A DNA stretch of 64,000 bases from Congeria kusceri (GCA_027627225.1 CM051029.1:23207851-23271850), one strand, 5' to 3'; positions 26,801 through 32,110 are shown, counted from the stretch's first letter. Program-made: numbers and translations. The notes: generated by a model not told the origin, from the sequence alone.

Positions 26801-29800
26801 CAAACAATGGTTTAACGTATACCAATAAATGTTGCATACTTTAGGGGATACAAATTTACATAATTGTTTACATCAGCGGTTAAATTAAAGTTATAAACAT
26901 ATCTTCGACATGCACTCTAGAAATGAACATAATTATTAACAAGTTTACACATTGTATGTCATGATCAGAATGTTATATTCATTCACATAATGAAATAACT
27001 ATATTGTTTAGCCTACATCATTGGCATGCTCTATAAATAGCAATTACAATGCTCCAATTCACGGGGACGACAGTCGGTCACAACGTACAATGTTGCCTGT
27101 TGAGCTCGCAAGCACAAAATATAAAGTGGTAAATTTATATTATTTTTCTGATAAATAACCAAAACAAATATTAGCAAATTTGATTGAGCTTACATTTCCT
27201 ATTATGTTATCATTGTGTAAAAATATTTTTGTACGCTTTAACCGACTGTCGTCCCCGTGAATTAATTCTAGCGTGTACAACTCCAGCAGGAGAATCATTC
27301 TAAAAATAGCGGGCGGTAAAGCTGTGTTAATACACGCGCATCATTCAGCGTCTGGAGAATCCTTAACCCGAGAATTGCAATAAATGGGGAATTCATAAAC
27401 TTACTGCTCATTCATTCCCGCTATTATTTTCTAACAATGTTAATTTGTTAAATTTGCGTGACAAATTCATTTATCAATTATGTTTATGGAAATTACTAGT
27501 ATTTAGCTTATTCATGTATCACTGGTGAAAACATGAGGCGGTATATGATCGGTTTATTCACGGTACAGATATTAATAATTATTTAGTTTATCTCAAATTA
27601 ATTTTGGGGGCCAATACGTTTTCTTATAGTGTCCAAAAAATATAGTGTCCGAGAAGTCTCCTTAGTAGGGACCTAAAAATCTGGAGTCCGTGAAGGGAAC
27701 GAAAAATATGTGGTCACAGCTTGGTTCTCTTGTATTATATTTAGGGCAAAAAAATGACATTTCAATATTAATTTCTACGCCGATTGTCTTTTTTTAGACA
27801 TTTCTTGTCAATTTACTGTGCATATTAATTTGAAATTGAATTGCGGTTGCGTTCTATAAAGAATTAATTAGAATTGCACATTTCTATCAACTACTCCAGT
27901 AGATGTTAATCAACCTATAAAACGATATCTTTCAATAAATTAACTGTGGTGAAATAAGTCGGAATACGTTGAAATGTTATTCATGTTACTTTTACTTCAT
28001 TTGCGTAACATATATACATGTTTTGCAATACCAATTATACAAAGAACCATTGATACATCATATTCCTACCGAATATAGTTAAAATCGCCATAGTCTAATG
28101 AAATTTTATGTTTGTGTTATAAAAAACGGAAGTCATCATTATTTTAAATGCGCTGAATGTTCTTTGAAGATTGCTTTTCATAAGGATACACAGTATAAAT
28201 GATTAATTGACTTAGAACTGTGTATGTATTATGCATAGATAACTTCCAAGCTGAAGGTATGGTGTATTACTTAAGAATAACTATACGCGTCTGATACAGA
28301 ATAATTTTCATCATTCCCGCAATTATTTTCGTACATTGTTAATTTGTTAAATTTGGCTTACAAATGTATATAATAATGATGTTAACGTAAATTATTAAGG
28401 TTATTTATGTATCACTGGTGAAAACATGGGGCGGTATGATCGGTTTATTCACGGTACGAATATTTATAATTATTGAATTAATCACAAATAAATTTTGGGA
28501 TCCGAGAAGTTTACTTATGGTGTCAGAAAAAATGGGGTCCGAGAAGTCTGCTTATATAGGTGGGGTACGAAAAATCTGGGGTCCGAGAAGCCAAGTAACT
28601 GATCATCTTGGCCCTCTGGTATAATGTTTAGGGTACAATTAATATCTCAAGATTAATGTTAACGCCGATTGTCTTTTTTAAAGACATTTCTTGTTTCTGA
28701 TGTCCTGATTTAGGTACTGTCAGGATTTAAGTACTTAGCCAGTATAGTACCGTGATTAGTACACAAACAAGCCTGCTTAAGCACCGTGATCAGTACACCA
28801 ACAGGTACATATATAGGATCTGACACTCGTTGTCATATCATACCATATTTTATTAAACGAGTTAGGAATTTTGTTAGTAAGCGAGCGTTTGGCGAGCTTA
28901 CTAACGAATTTCCTGGACGAGTTTAACAACATATGGTATAAAATGACAACGAGTGTCAGATCTTTTTTATCACATGCTTTTAAACGAAAAAAAAGTATAA
29001 TATTACCAAAATATGTTGATAAATCCTAAAAGTTGTGTATTTTGCTTGACATCATTTCATGCTGACGACGTCATTTCACCAAAATAACGTCATGCGATTG
29101 GTCAGTCAAAGAATATCTAGCCAATGAAAACGTTCAGAATGTTATCTTACACATGTGGAATATAGAACTATTCGTAATGGTTGTACGTATAACACGGGAG
29201 ACAAGGTAAAGCATGTGATAAATAATATTTATAAATCATCATGACTATTGAGTAGTCATGATGGTTTGTATTTGGTTTATATATTGCAAACATTTGACAC
29301 TCATCGCCAGGTGTGCCACAAGTTCCGCCACAAGAGGATGCTGCTACATCACAGCCCGATCACGAGTGACACGGCAGGCTCCACCCACCACGCCACCTAC
29401 GGCTTCCTGTTAGACACGGTGAAGAGGGAATGGACTGTGATTGACGTCAGCCTGAGGTAAGACAAGGACTGTGATTGAAGTCAGCCTAAGGTAGGACAGA
29501 TGGATTGTGATTGACGTCAGTCTAATGCGAGACATATGGACTGTGATTGGCGTCAGTCTTAAACATTATGAGACAGATTAGTCTTGCACTAGCATCCTTC
29601 CTTCACCTTCCTGTTGCAGAAAGCTGCTGTTCTCCTTCCCGAACATCGACACGACAGAGCCCCTGTGGCCCGTGTTCGGCACCTACAACCCGTACTCCGT
29701 GCACGTGGAACTCACGCTGAAAACCGGACGTGACATCATGGCCATCCCGGACATATTGCGACCTGTAAGTATGGATCATGGCATCCCGGACATATTGCGA

Positions 29801-31603
29801 CCTGTAAGTATGGATCATGGCATCCCGGACATATTGCGACCTGCAAGTATGGATAATGCCATCCCGGACATACTGCGACCTGTAAGTATGGATCATGCCA
29901 TCCCGGACATATTGCGACCTGTAAGTATGGATCATGGCATCCCGGACATATTGCGACCAGTAAGTATGGATCATGGCATCCCGGACATATTGCGACCTGT
30001 AAGTATGGATCATGGCATCCCGGACATATTGCGACCTGTAAGTATGGATCATGGCATCCCGGACATATTGCGATCGGTAAGTATGGATCATGGCATCCCG
30101 GACATATTGCGACCTGTAAGTATGGATCATGCCATCCCGGACATATTGCGACCTGTAAGTATGGATCATGCCATCCCGGACATATTTCGACCTGTAAGTA
30201 TGGATCATGGCATCCCGGGCATACTGCGATCGGTAAGTTTTGATCACCCCGGACATAATGCGACCTGTAAGTATGGATCATGGCATCCCGGACATATTGC
30301 GATCGGTAAGTATGGATCATGGCATCCCGGACATACTGCGATCGGTAAGTATGGATCATGGCATCCCGGACATATTGCGATCGGTAAGTATGGATCATGG
30401 CACCCCGGACATATTGCGATCGGTAAGTATGGATCATGGCATCCCGGACATATTGCGATCGGTACGTATGGATCATGGCATCCCGGACATATTGCGATCG
30501 GTAAGTATGGATCATGGCATCCCGGACATACTGCGATCGGTAAGTATGGATCATGGCATCCCGGACATACTGCGATCGGTAAGTATGGATCATGGCATCC
30601 CGGGCATACTGCGATCGGTAAGTTTTGATCACCCCGGACATAATGCGACCGGCAAGTTTTGATCATGACCATTCCGGACATACTGCGACAGGTAAGTTTT
30701 GACCATCCCGTACATACTGCTATCGGTAAGCATTGATCATGGCCATCCCGGACATACTGCGACCGGTAAGCACTGAACATTTTGATGAGTAACGATCACA
30801 GCGATGACTTATCATGATTTACCTATTTGTTATTTGCTTTGACATTATTGTTGTATTGTATGCTTTGTTGCTGTTTTTAGTGGGAGTTCCTAAAATGGGC
30901 GTGTGCATGTATATACCTTCCATTGATTTCTTCGTGTAGATCTAACAATTTCATATTGAGCAACGAAATAAATCGCATTTGTGAAATGTGTATTGGAAAA
31001 AATCTTAAAATGAAATTAATTAGGTCAGTAGTTTCTTCTTATATATATCTCTAGTAATATCTTAACCGGTGTTGGTTTTATTTTACTCTGCTAAGAAAAT
31101 AAGCTGGATGACTAATTTGATCGAAAATGTTCTCAACTTAATACACTCACTGTTAACAGCGAGGTAAACAAATCGATTTAAGAATGGACTCTACGTGGCG
31201 TCCGGTAGTCGTGCATTTGTAGGCCTACTCAATGTTCAACACATACACACGTGTTAGCCTTTAGCAAAATCCTTCGGTTTTCTTTTACGCATGTGACTTG
31301 CATATCACATACCTAAAGAATTTATTAAAATGGGTTAAACTGCCACTGGACAGAAATACAACCTTAAACTGCGCTCAAACCTTAGAGTACAATTAATATA
31401 TTCACCCCGATGTTGACAACGGTTATGCTTTACACGAGTACTTAACTGCTTGCTAACTGAACTTGTTTACACTGTCTAAATGTTCTACAACTATTGTAAC
31501 GCGATTTAATCTATTATTTCAGGGAAGCGGAAATAAGAACAAGCCGGGTCCAGCTACGTCCAAAAAGAAGCGGCTGCCATTTGACGTCACCAAATCAAAC
31601 TAA
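2269..31603 (+). CDS. TRIM-family E3 ubiquitin ligase, RING-B-box-B-box-coiled coil-filamin-B30.2 (15 coding exons, gene span)
   Basis: Spliced by hand from 15 coding exons; lengths sum to 2,475 nt, every intron phase agrees and the protein is 824 residues. A C3HC4 RING (Cys17, Cys20, Cys36, His38, Cys41, Cys44, Cys56, Cys59) predicts E2 binding and ubiquitin transfer. B-box 1 runs about 97-134 and B-box 2 about 156-194. A coiled coil (about 195-330) should dimerise the protein. A filamin-type Ig repeat spans about 368-471. A PRY-like segment (483-515), a charged insert and a SPRY segment (about 632-785) form a B30.2 substrate-binding module. The tail is basic (KKKRLPF). TRIM45 has filamin but no B30.2, and TRIM71 has filamin plus NHL, so this combination is unusual. 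Five of its introns carry splice-junction minisatellites. The substrate is unknown. Membership in the TRIM family is secure; a vertebrate orthologue cannot be named. Confidence 0.9.
2680..2900 (+). repeat. Degenerate tRNA-derived SINE-like segment, possibly dimeric
   Basis: Position 2,690-2,740 has an A-box-like TGGTTAGTGCG followed by a B-box-like GTTTGATACC. A second B-box (GGTTCGAATC) occurs near 2,867-2,877. Both heads are too degenerate for functional tRNA. They suggest old RNA polymerase III-derived SINE sequence in intron 1. Confidence 0.4.
3413..3471 (+). repeat. (AAT)n microsatellite
   Basis: About 19 uninterrupted AAT/TAA units are visible in intron 1. Nothing suggests a coding or regulatory role. 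Confidence 0.95.
3500..4870 (+). repeat. Composite dispersed repeat: GTGACCTTGACC array plus second module
   Basis: About six tandem copies of a unit of roughly 150 bp (landmarks 'gtgaccttgacc', 'caatcccaagcgaggtct' and 'ttgagcggaaacc') run to about 4,420. Two or three copies of the 'gagaaaccagcttaccg' module follow. A terminal segment with 'gacgccgatgccggggcgag' and 'aaaagtcgatctaaaa' closes the element. The short reading frames here only translate the repeat. Confidence 0.85.
4980..5570 (+). repeat. Dispersed repeat with terminal 'gctcacctgagcac' motif
   Basis: Starts with 'tagctcacctgagcacaacg', contains units marked by 'aacactctagaggccacat' and 'catgaaacttgctcagaaca', and ends near 'ctcaggtgagcgacc'. 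Related sequence is found in reverse orientation at 45,500-47,590. No open frame is seen. Confidence 0.7.
5875..6720 (+). repeat. Dispersed repeat, copy B, carrying an insert
   Basis: Partner of the 985-1,520 copy. Relative to that copy, about 305 bp are inserted near 5,989-6,294. The insert itself holds two tandem units of about 125 bp (landmark 'gtacatttttgtcaatata') and ends 'aataaatctttcacttgact', which looks like a retroelement 3' end. Short similar sequences (tttttaatt, tttcagtt) flank it and could be a target duplication. Confidence 0.65.
6721..7597. other. Rest of intron 1, nothing specific recognised
   Basis: AT-rich intron sequence up to the exon 2 acceptor (ttactttctag). No repeat family shared with the rest of the window and no convincing exon was seen. 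Confidence 0.5.
7598..7910 (+). CDS. TRIM exon 2: B-box 1 and start of B-box 2
   Basis: Encodes residues 69-173. B-box 1 ligands are Cys97, Cys100, Cys110, Cys113, Cys118, Cys121, His125 and His134. B-box 2 begins at Cys156 and His161. The codon split with exon 1 (AG|T, Ser) is consistent. The exon is markedly GC-rich against its intron. It ends CAAAG|GTAGCC in phase 0. Confidence 0.92.
8189..8356 (+). CDS. TRIM exon 3: end of B-box 2 and start of coiled coil
   Basis: Encodes residues 174-229. It completes B-box 2 (Cys180, Cys183, His188, His194) and enters a charged heptad-like stretch. The acceptor is tactgtag|GTTTGC. The first donor, ATGAAG|GTAAGC at 8,357, is taken as the authentic one. 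The next 530 bp repeat this junction about 16 times, so the exon's 3' limit could vary. Confidence 0.88.
8333..8890 (+). repeat. Minisatellite of the exon 3 / intron 3 junction (33-bp unit, about 16 copies)
   Basis: Each unit holds the last 24 coding bases of exon 3 (GCCTTTGCCAAG... ending GTCATGAAG) plus GTAAGCGGT of the intron. The unit is 33 bp, a multiple of three, and the frame stays open through about 15 units, encoding VSGAFAKNVMK over and over. Nearly every copy keeps a strong donor (AAG|GTAAGC). The frame closes at about 8,818 after loss of one base. Confidence 0.95.
8891..9316. other. Rest of intron 3, nothing specific recognised
   Basis: AT-rich intron sequence between the junction array and exon 4. 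No shared repeat or further exon was seen. Confidence 0.5.
9317..9433 (+). CDS. TRIM exon 4: coiled coil
   Basis: Encodes residues 230-268, very rich in Glu, Lys and Asp (includes MKKEIDIEMDAGAKMLDI), as expected for the TRIM coiled coil. The acceptor is ttatttcataaag|GAG and the donor TTAAAA|GTAATT, phase 0 at both ends. The acceptor is the weakest of this gene, so the start could move by a few codons. Confidence 0.8.
9724..10165 (+). CDS. TRIM exon 5: end of coiled coil and first half of filamin repeat
   Basis: Encodes residues 269-415 in one 442-nt exon. The start continues the helix (DNLTGRIK, LQKQRDYLRYYISLM). From about residue 368 the sequence turns into beta-strand type, with SEVIRVFLYDAKGRP typical of a filamin strand pair. 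Acceptor gatttcag|GAT, donor ATCAAAG|GTACAT, phase 1. High GC against the flanks supports coding. Confidence 0.92.
10200..10700 (+). repeat. Dispersed repeat shared with 22,830-23,480
   Basis: Landmarks common to both copies are 'aggataagtgg', 'gtgcgtaaat', 'ctgcgtat' and 'cgcgccttat' followed by 'tgggcctct'. Internal short motifs around gtaaatgtac recur. No coding frame is seen. Confidence 0.65.
10701..12174. other. Rest of intron 5, nothing specific recognised
   Basis: About 1.5 kb of AT-rich intron. I found no exon-like GC-rich stretch, no clear repeat shared with the window and no long ORF. Confidence 0.5.
12175..12342 (+). CDS. TRIM exon 6: second half of filamin repeat
   Basis: Encodes residues 416-471 (DGKGNVVPSKVIDAK, DGCYRVICKPTTHG, FQFVVRAPG). 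The DGCY-V motif and the C-terminal strand fit a filamin/ABP280 repeat. The acceptor tctttatgttaaag|ATGG joins exon 5 in phase 1 to give Asp. The donor is GCGCCGG|GTAAAT. The junction is repeated downstream in the intron. Confidence 0.9.
12318..12835 (+). repeat. Minisatellite of the exon 6 / intron 6 junction (about 50-bp unit, about 10 copies)
   Basis: Units recur every 48-51 bp from the exon end. Each carries a copy of the last exon bases (GTGGTTCGCGCGCC and variants such as GTGGTTCGAGCGCC) followed by GTAAATGGGC. The units are diverged, and several have lost a perfect donor. The length is not a multiple of three and stops appear, so read-through would truncate the protein. Confidence 0.92.
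12885..12958 (+). repeat. (AAT)n/(CAT)n microsatellite
   Basis: Short runs of AAT, CAT and AAT adjoin the 5' end of the SINE at 12,958, perhaps grown from its insertion site. Confidence 0.9.
12958..13140 (+). repeat. tRNA-derived SINE
   Basis: The head has an A-box region (GTGGCGTAGTGGATATGG) and a near-perfect B-box (GGTTCGATTCC at 13,010-13,020). The non-tRNA body carries 'gacaccaagtactggttcta' and 'aacggactcgagagtgtctc'. A close relative lies on the minus strand at 35,594-35,783. It is followed by an A-rich tail and an (ACT)n run. Confidence 0.88.
13141..14026. other. Rest of intron 6
   Basis: An ACT/ATT microsatellite (13,155-13,215), then plain AT-rich intron up to the exon 7 acceptor. 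No exon or known repeat seen. Confidence 0.5.
14027..14059 (+). CDS. TRIM exon 7: 33-nt microexon
   Basis: Acceptor tttccgtgttgcag|GGG and donor ATTCTGT|GTAAGT bracket 33 nt encoding about EIDKRFGDILC (residues 472-482). Entry and exit are both phase 1, so inclusion or skipping keeps the frame. It joins the filamin repeat to the PRY-like segment. The microexon is supported by frame agreement with exons 6 and 8 and by strong splice sites. Confidence 0.8.
14060..15267. other. Intron 7 with AAT and GAT microsatellites
   Basis: Contains (AAT)n at 14,620-14,655 and 14,785-14,815, and a (GAT)n-rich tract at 14,865-14,950. The rest shows nothing recognisable. Near the 3' end, 'gaaggcagctttgtcgctg' and 'gaaggcagctctgttgcag' form a two-copy imperfect duplication that includes the real acceptor. 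Confidence 0.7.
15268..15411 (+). CDS. TRIM exon 8: PRY-like segment
   Basis: Encodes residues 483-530. The string FDAETAHHERAISLDGRNMR matches the PRY signature (F/LDxxTAHxxLxLSxDGxxVR). It is followed by an Arg-rich stretch (LRLRRDRG). Acceptor gctctgttgcag|GTATCG, donor GGGACA|GTAAGT, phase 1 at both ends. Confidence 0.88.
15412..16061. other. Intron 8, nothing specific recognised
   Basis: 650 bp of AT-rich intron with no shared repeat or exon-like segment. Confidence 0.5.
16062..16168 (+). CDS. TRIM exon 9: charged insert between PRY and SPRY, part 1
   Basis: Encodes residues 531-566 (RRLFPWELESAKKLKQHERD and following), strongly charged and probably helical. Acceptor tttcctgcag|AAC in phase 1; donor GTCAAG|GTCGGT in phase 0, a weak donor. 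It is not part of a canonical B30.2 fold. Confidence 0.8.
16445..16559 (+). CDS. TRIM exon 10: charged insert, part 2
   Basis: Encodes residues 567-604 (MDSRFSKNKTQDIDELDRER and following), low complexity and hydrophilic. The acceptor tttcctatttcaag|ATG was preferred because it keeps phase 0. A stronger pyrimidine tract ends at 16,413 but would break the frame. The donor is CACGAAG|GTGACC, phase 1. Confidence 0.75.
16580..18240 (+). repeat. Large 20-bp minisatellite filling intron 10 (about 80 copies)
   Basis: Unit close to GTGTGTGATATAGAGGAGAG, with variants in GCGGAG, GAGCAG and GAAGAG. It fills nearly the whole intron between exons 10 and 11. Higher-order blocks recur (for example 16,830-17,050 and 17,150-17,340). 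The minus strand is open in long stretches only because 20-bp units lack stops; it is not a gene. Confidence 0.97.
18275..18392 (+). CDS. TRIM exon 11: end of insert and first SPRY strand
   Basis: Encodes residues 605-643 (DDPRTSLSRPTLMPEKSIW, then SGVIGTKFLRGPGK). VIGTKFLRGPGKFYWEV across the exon 11/12 border matches the SPRY start V-GxxxFxSGxHYWEV. Acceptor ttctatatcag|ATG, donor CCAGGAA|GTAAGT, phase 2. Confidence 0.88.
18393..18907. other. Intron 11, nothing specific recognised
   Basis: About 515 bp of AT-rich intron ending in the weak pyrimidine acceptor ccgtttgctag. No repeat or exon-like segment was recognised. Confidence 0.5.
18908..19079 (+). CDS. TRIM exon 12: SPRY core
   Basis: Encodes residues 644-701: FYWEVQV, LFEIGISRLD and YVGSQTYAWSFSAERC align with the SPRY motifs YWEVEV, W-LGV-R and WxxGF. 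High GC. Donor CACAAACAG|GTCTGC is weak by consensus (GTCTGC) and is the seed of the array behind it. Phase 0. Confidence 0.92.
19071..19365 (+). repeat. Minisatellite of the exon 12 / intron 12 junction (35-bp unit, about 8 copies, left part)
   Basis: Units contain the exon end CACAAACAG (variants CACGAACAG, CACAAATATG) followed by GTCTGCTTACAG, TACCGTGAT and TAGTA. Copies from about 19,190 to 19,330 are nearly identical. The array stops abruptly at 19,367, where a TA-flanked transposon block begins. It resumes at 28,743. Confidence 0.93.
19700..20160 (+). repeat. GTGACCTTGACC composite repeat, about three units
   Basis: Same family as 3,500-4,870. It ends with 'gttagagagcggaaacg' and 'cgccgcaacaccgcccgcc'. 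It lies inside the 19,368-28,742 block. Confidence 0.85.
20500..21519 (+). repeat. Dispersed element, landmarks 'cgtagctgtctaagatcac' (copies 1 and 2, interrupted)
   Basis: Two direct copies start at about 20,508 and 20,808. Other landmarks are 'caaattttctaattttaggg' and 'catatcttcgacatgcactc'. A third copy is at 26,690-28,690 and an inverted one at 49,728-53,530. The copy continues after the nested foldback at 22,214-22,690. No coding frame is seen. Confidence 0.75.
21522..22095. mobile_element. 574-bp foldback MITE with TA target duplication
   Basis: Ends CGGTGGCATAGATGTGACAT and its reverse complement form inverted arms of about 50 bp, flanked by TA on each side. The interior is built from alternating copies of TCGTGGGAACGA and TCTCGTTCCCACGA and could form many hairpins. 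It is non-coding. Confidence 0.85.
22014..22213 (+). repeat. Tandem duplication (103 bp) of the right end of the foldback MITE
   Basis: The segment from 'gataagatctcg' through 'ccaccgtag' and 'tggtaaaagaag' occurs twice, starting at 22,014 and 22,117, almost identical. It therefore happened after MITE insertion. Confidence 0.9.
22830..23480 (+). repeat. Dispersed repeat shared with 10,200-10,700
   Basis: Same landmarks in the same order as the 10,200-10,700 copy. The gap between matching parts here (about 22,920-23,330) is AT-rich and unmatched. Confidence 0.6.
23575..25214. mobile_element. 1.6-kb element with 17-bp terminal inverted repeats
   Basis: The left end CAGGGTTCGACCTTAAC is matched by GTTAAGGTCGAACCCTG at the right end. 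CAGGG termini are typical of hAT elements. No matching 8-bp target duplication is visible, so classification is tentative. The inside shows no transposase frame. Confidence 0.65.
25250..26062 (+). repeat. Satellite-like array, about 103-bp unit, 8 copies
   Basis: Landmarks per unit: 'attaactagttaagatttgc', 'gataattatcatgataat' and 'gcggaagacctcgcgcac'. Spacing is a steady 103-104 bp. Each unit contains the short palindrome ATTATCATGATAAT. It starts just after the right end of the 23,575-25,214 element. Confidence 0.95.
26690..28690 (+). repeat. Dispersed element, 'cgtagctgtctaagatcac' family, copy 3
   Basis: Longest plus-strand copy. It runs to 'aacgccgattgtctttttta', and its last part (from about 28,280) repeats the region 27,400-27,800. 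It is interrupted by the 200-bp MITE at 27,060. Confidence 0.75.
27060..27259. mobile_element. 200-bp MITE with perfect 19-bp terminal inverted repeats
   Basis: Starts CACGGGGACGACAGTCGGT and ends with its exact reverse complement. AATT lies on both sides and could be a 4-bp target duplication or part of the inverted repeat. It interrupts the copy of the dispersed element around it, whose sequence continues 'aattctagcg' afterwards. Confidence 0.92.
28743..28806 (+). repeat. Exon 12 junction minisatellite, right remnant
   Basis: Sequence 'tagtaccgtgattagtacac', then 'aaacaagcctgcttaagcac', and 'cagtacaccaacag' is two further units of the array at 19,071-19,365. The two parts were separated by the 9.4-kb transposon block. 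Confidence 0.9.
28818..28965. repeat. Near-perfect 148-bp palindrome
   Basis: 'gatctgacactcgttgtcat' at the left is matched by 'atgacaacgagtgtcagatc' at the right, and the inner arms (gttagtaagc / gcttactaac) continue to a short centre near 28,890. A second inverted pair (tttatcacatgctttta / taaagcatgtgataaa) follows at 28,968-29,224. This suggests a foldback or MITE. Confidence 0.88.
29311..29456 (+). CDS. TRIM exon 13: SPRY
   Basis: Encodes residues 702-749: VCHKFRHKRMLLHHSPITSD and TYGFLLDTVKREWTVIDVSL. GFLLDxxxxxWTVI matches the SPRY strand GVFLDYExGxLSFY. Acceptor actcatcgccag|GTG, donor GCCTGAG|GTAAGA, phase 2. The exon end is repeated just behind it. Confidence 0.92.
29430..29580 (+). 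repeat. Minisatellite of the exon 13 / intron 13 junction (about 36 bp, 4 copies)
   Basis: Units start GGACTGTGATTGACGTCAG (the last coding bases of exon 13) and run through CCTGAG|GTAAGAC. Copy 2 keeps AAG|GTAGGAC, while copies 3 and 4 have lost the donor. It fills almost the entire 163-bp intron 13. Confidence 0.9.
29620..29764 (+). CDS. TRIM exon 14: last SPRY strands
   Basis: Encodes residues 750-798: KLLFSFPNIDTTEPLWPVFG and YNPYSVHVELTL. PLWPVFGTYNP corresponds to the SPRY PLFPxF motif. Acceptor ttcctgttgcag|AAA. The donor TTGCGACCT|GTAAGT is the first of about 27 near-identical donors, so the real 3' end could vary. Confidence 0.9.
29738..30780 (+). repeat. Minisatellite of the exon 14 / intron 14 junction (39-bp unit, about 27 copies)
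   Basis: Each unit is the last 24 coding bases of exon 14 (CATCCCGGACATATTGCGAC and neighbours) plus GTAAGTATGGATCAT of the intron. Almost all copies keep a perfect GTAAGT. The unit is a multiple of three and the first 13 units stay in frame with exon 14 (GIPDILRPVSMDH). A shortened copy at about 30,240 shifts the frame, and a related one occurs near 30,630. Confidence 0.97.
30790..31522. other. Rest of intron 14, nothing specific recognised
   Basis: About 730 bp of AT-rich intron leading to the acceptor ctattatttcag. Confidence 0.5.
31523..31603 (+). CDS. TRIM exon 15: basic C-terminal tail and stop
   Basis: Encodes residues 799-824 (GSGNKNKPGPATSKKKRLPF, then DVTKSN) and TAA. KKKRLPF could act as a nuclear localisation signal. 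The joint with exon 14 is phase 0. The coding end is duplicated in the 3' UTR. Confidence 0.85.
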   Translation, partial: GSGNKNKPGPATSKKKRLPFDVTKSN

Positions 31604-31643
31604 CGCAATGACGTCATCAAATCAAACTAACGAAATGACGTCA
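31582..31643 (+). repeat. 27-bp tandem repeat spanning the TRIM stop codon, with TGACGTCA palindromes
   Basis: TGACGTCA occurs at 31,582, 31,609 and 31,636, exactly 27 bp apart. The interval (TCAAACTAACG...) contains the stop codon TAA and its copy. Two full units are present. TGACGTCA is the CRE palindrome, but its place in the 3' end argues for chance duplication rather than regulation. Confidence 0.88.
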
Positions 31644-32110
31644 TCCTTTACGAGGACGCTGGGATCGTAGGACGCTCAAGTTTACCATATATATGCATCG
31701 TACATTTGACGTTAATCCCGAGTTATAATTAAATAGTTATACATAGTGTACATACTGTGTGCGTGTTTGTGGTGGTGACATTTTGTTTTAGTTGTGTTGA
31801 ATTGATAACGAAACTATTACGGAACACGACTATTCAGGAATCGGTTTTTTTTGTGTGAAAAAATTGAAATCGAAAGTACAGTTCACGTGGGTTTAGCTCG
31901 ATTTTGATGCCTGTACGTCCGGTGACAATATTCGAGGACATACAACAATGCAGAAGGAAACTAGGGTCACTTTACTTGGGATTAATTTACGCGTTTAATG
32001 TGCATATATCATGTGTGCGATAATGTTTATACGAAAATCATGAAACAATGAGATTTTGTGTGCGGTGTCATTACGGTGTTTACTTAATAAAATTTTGCTG
32101 TGGCGATATA
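31604..32110 (+). other. TRIM 3' UTR with candidate poly(A) signal
   Basis: AATAAA at 32,086-32,091 is the best candidate signal on the plus strand; its exact use is unknown. The region shows no other reading frame of note. Confidence 0.5.

Larger units (their letters stand above)
19368..28742. mobile_element. 9.4-kb nested DNA transposon block with TA target duplication
   Basis: Left end CTGACGAAGTACGTAAATCC and right end (reverse complement) CTGGCTAAGTACTTAAATCC form an imperfect inverted repeat, flanked on both sides by TA. A second internal pair (gagtacctaaatccggac at 19,577 and its inverted counterpart near 28,698) gives doubled termini. The flanking minisatellite reads continuously if the block is removed. 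TA duplication points to the Tc1/mariner/pogo superfamily. No transposase reading frame is visible, so it is non-autonomous or decayed, and it has taken up many other repeats. Confidence 0.8.

Noticed and set aside
29603..30780. Minus-strand ORFs over TRIM exon 14 and its array
   Set aside because: Antisense of the 39-bp array; frame kept by unit length only.
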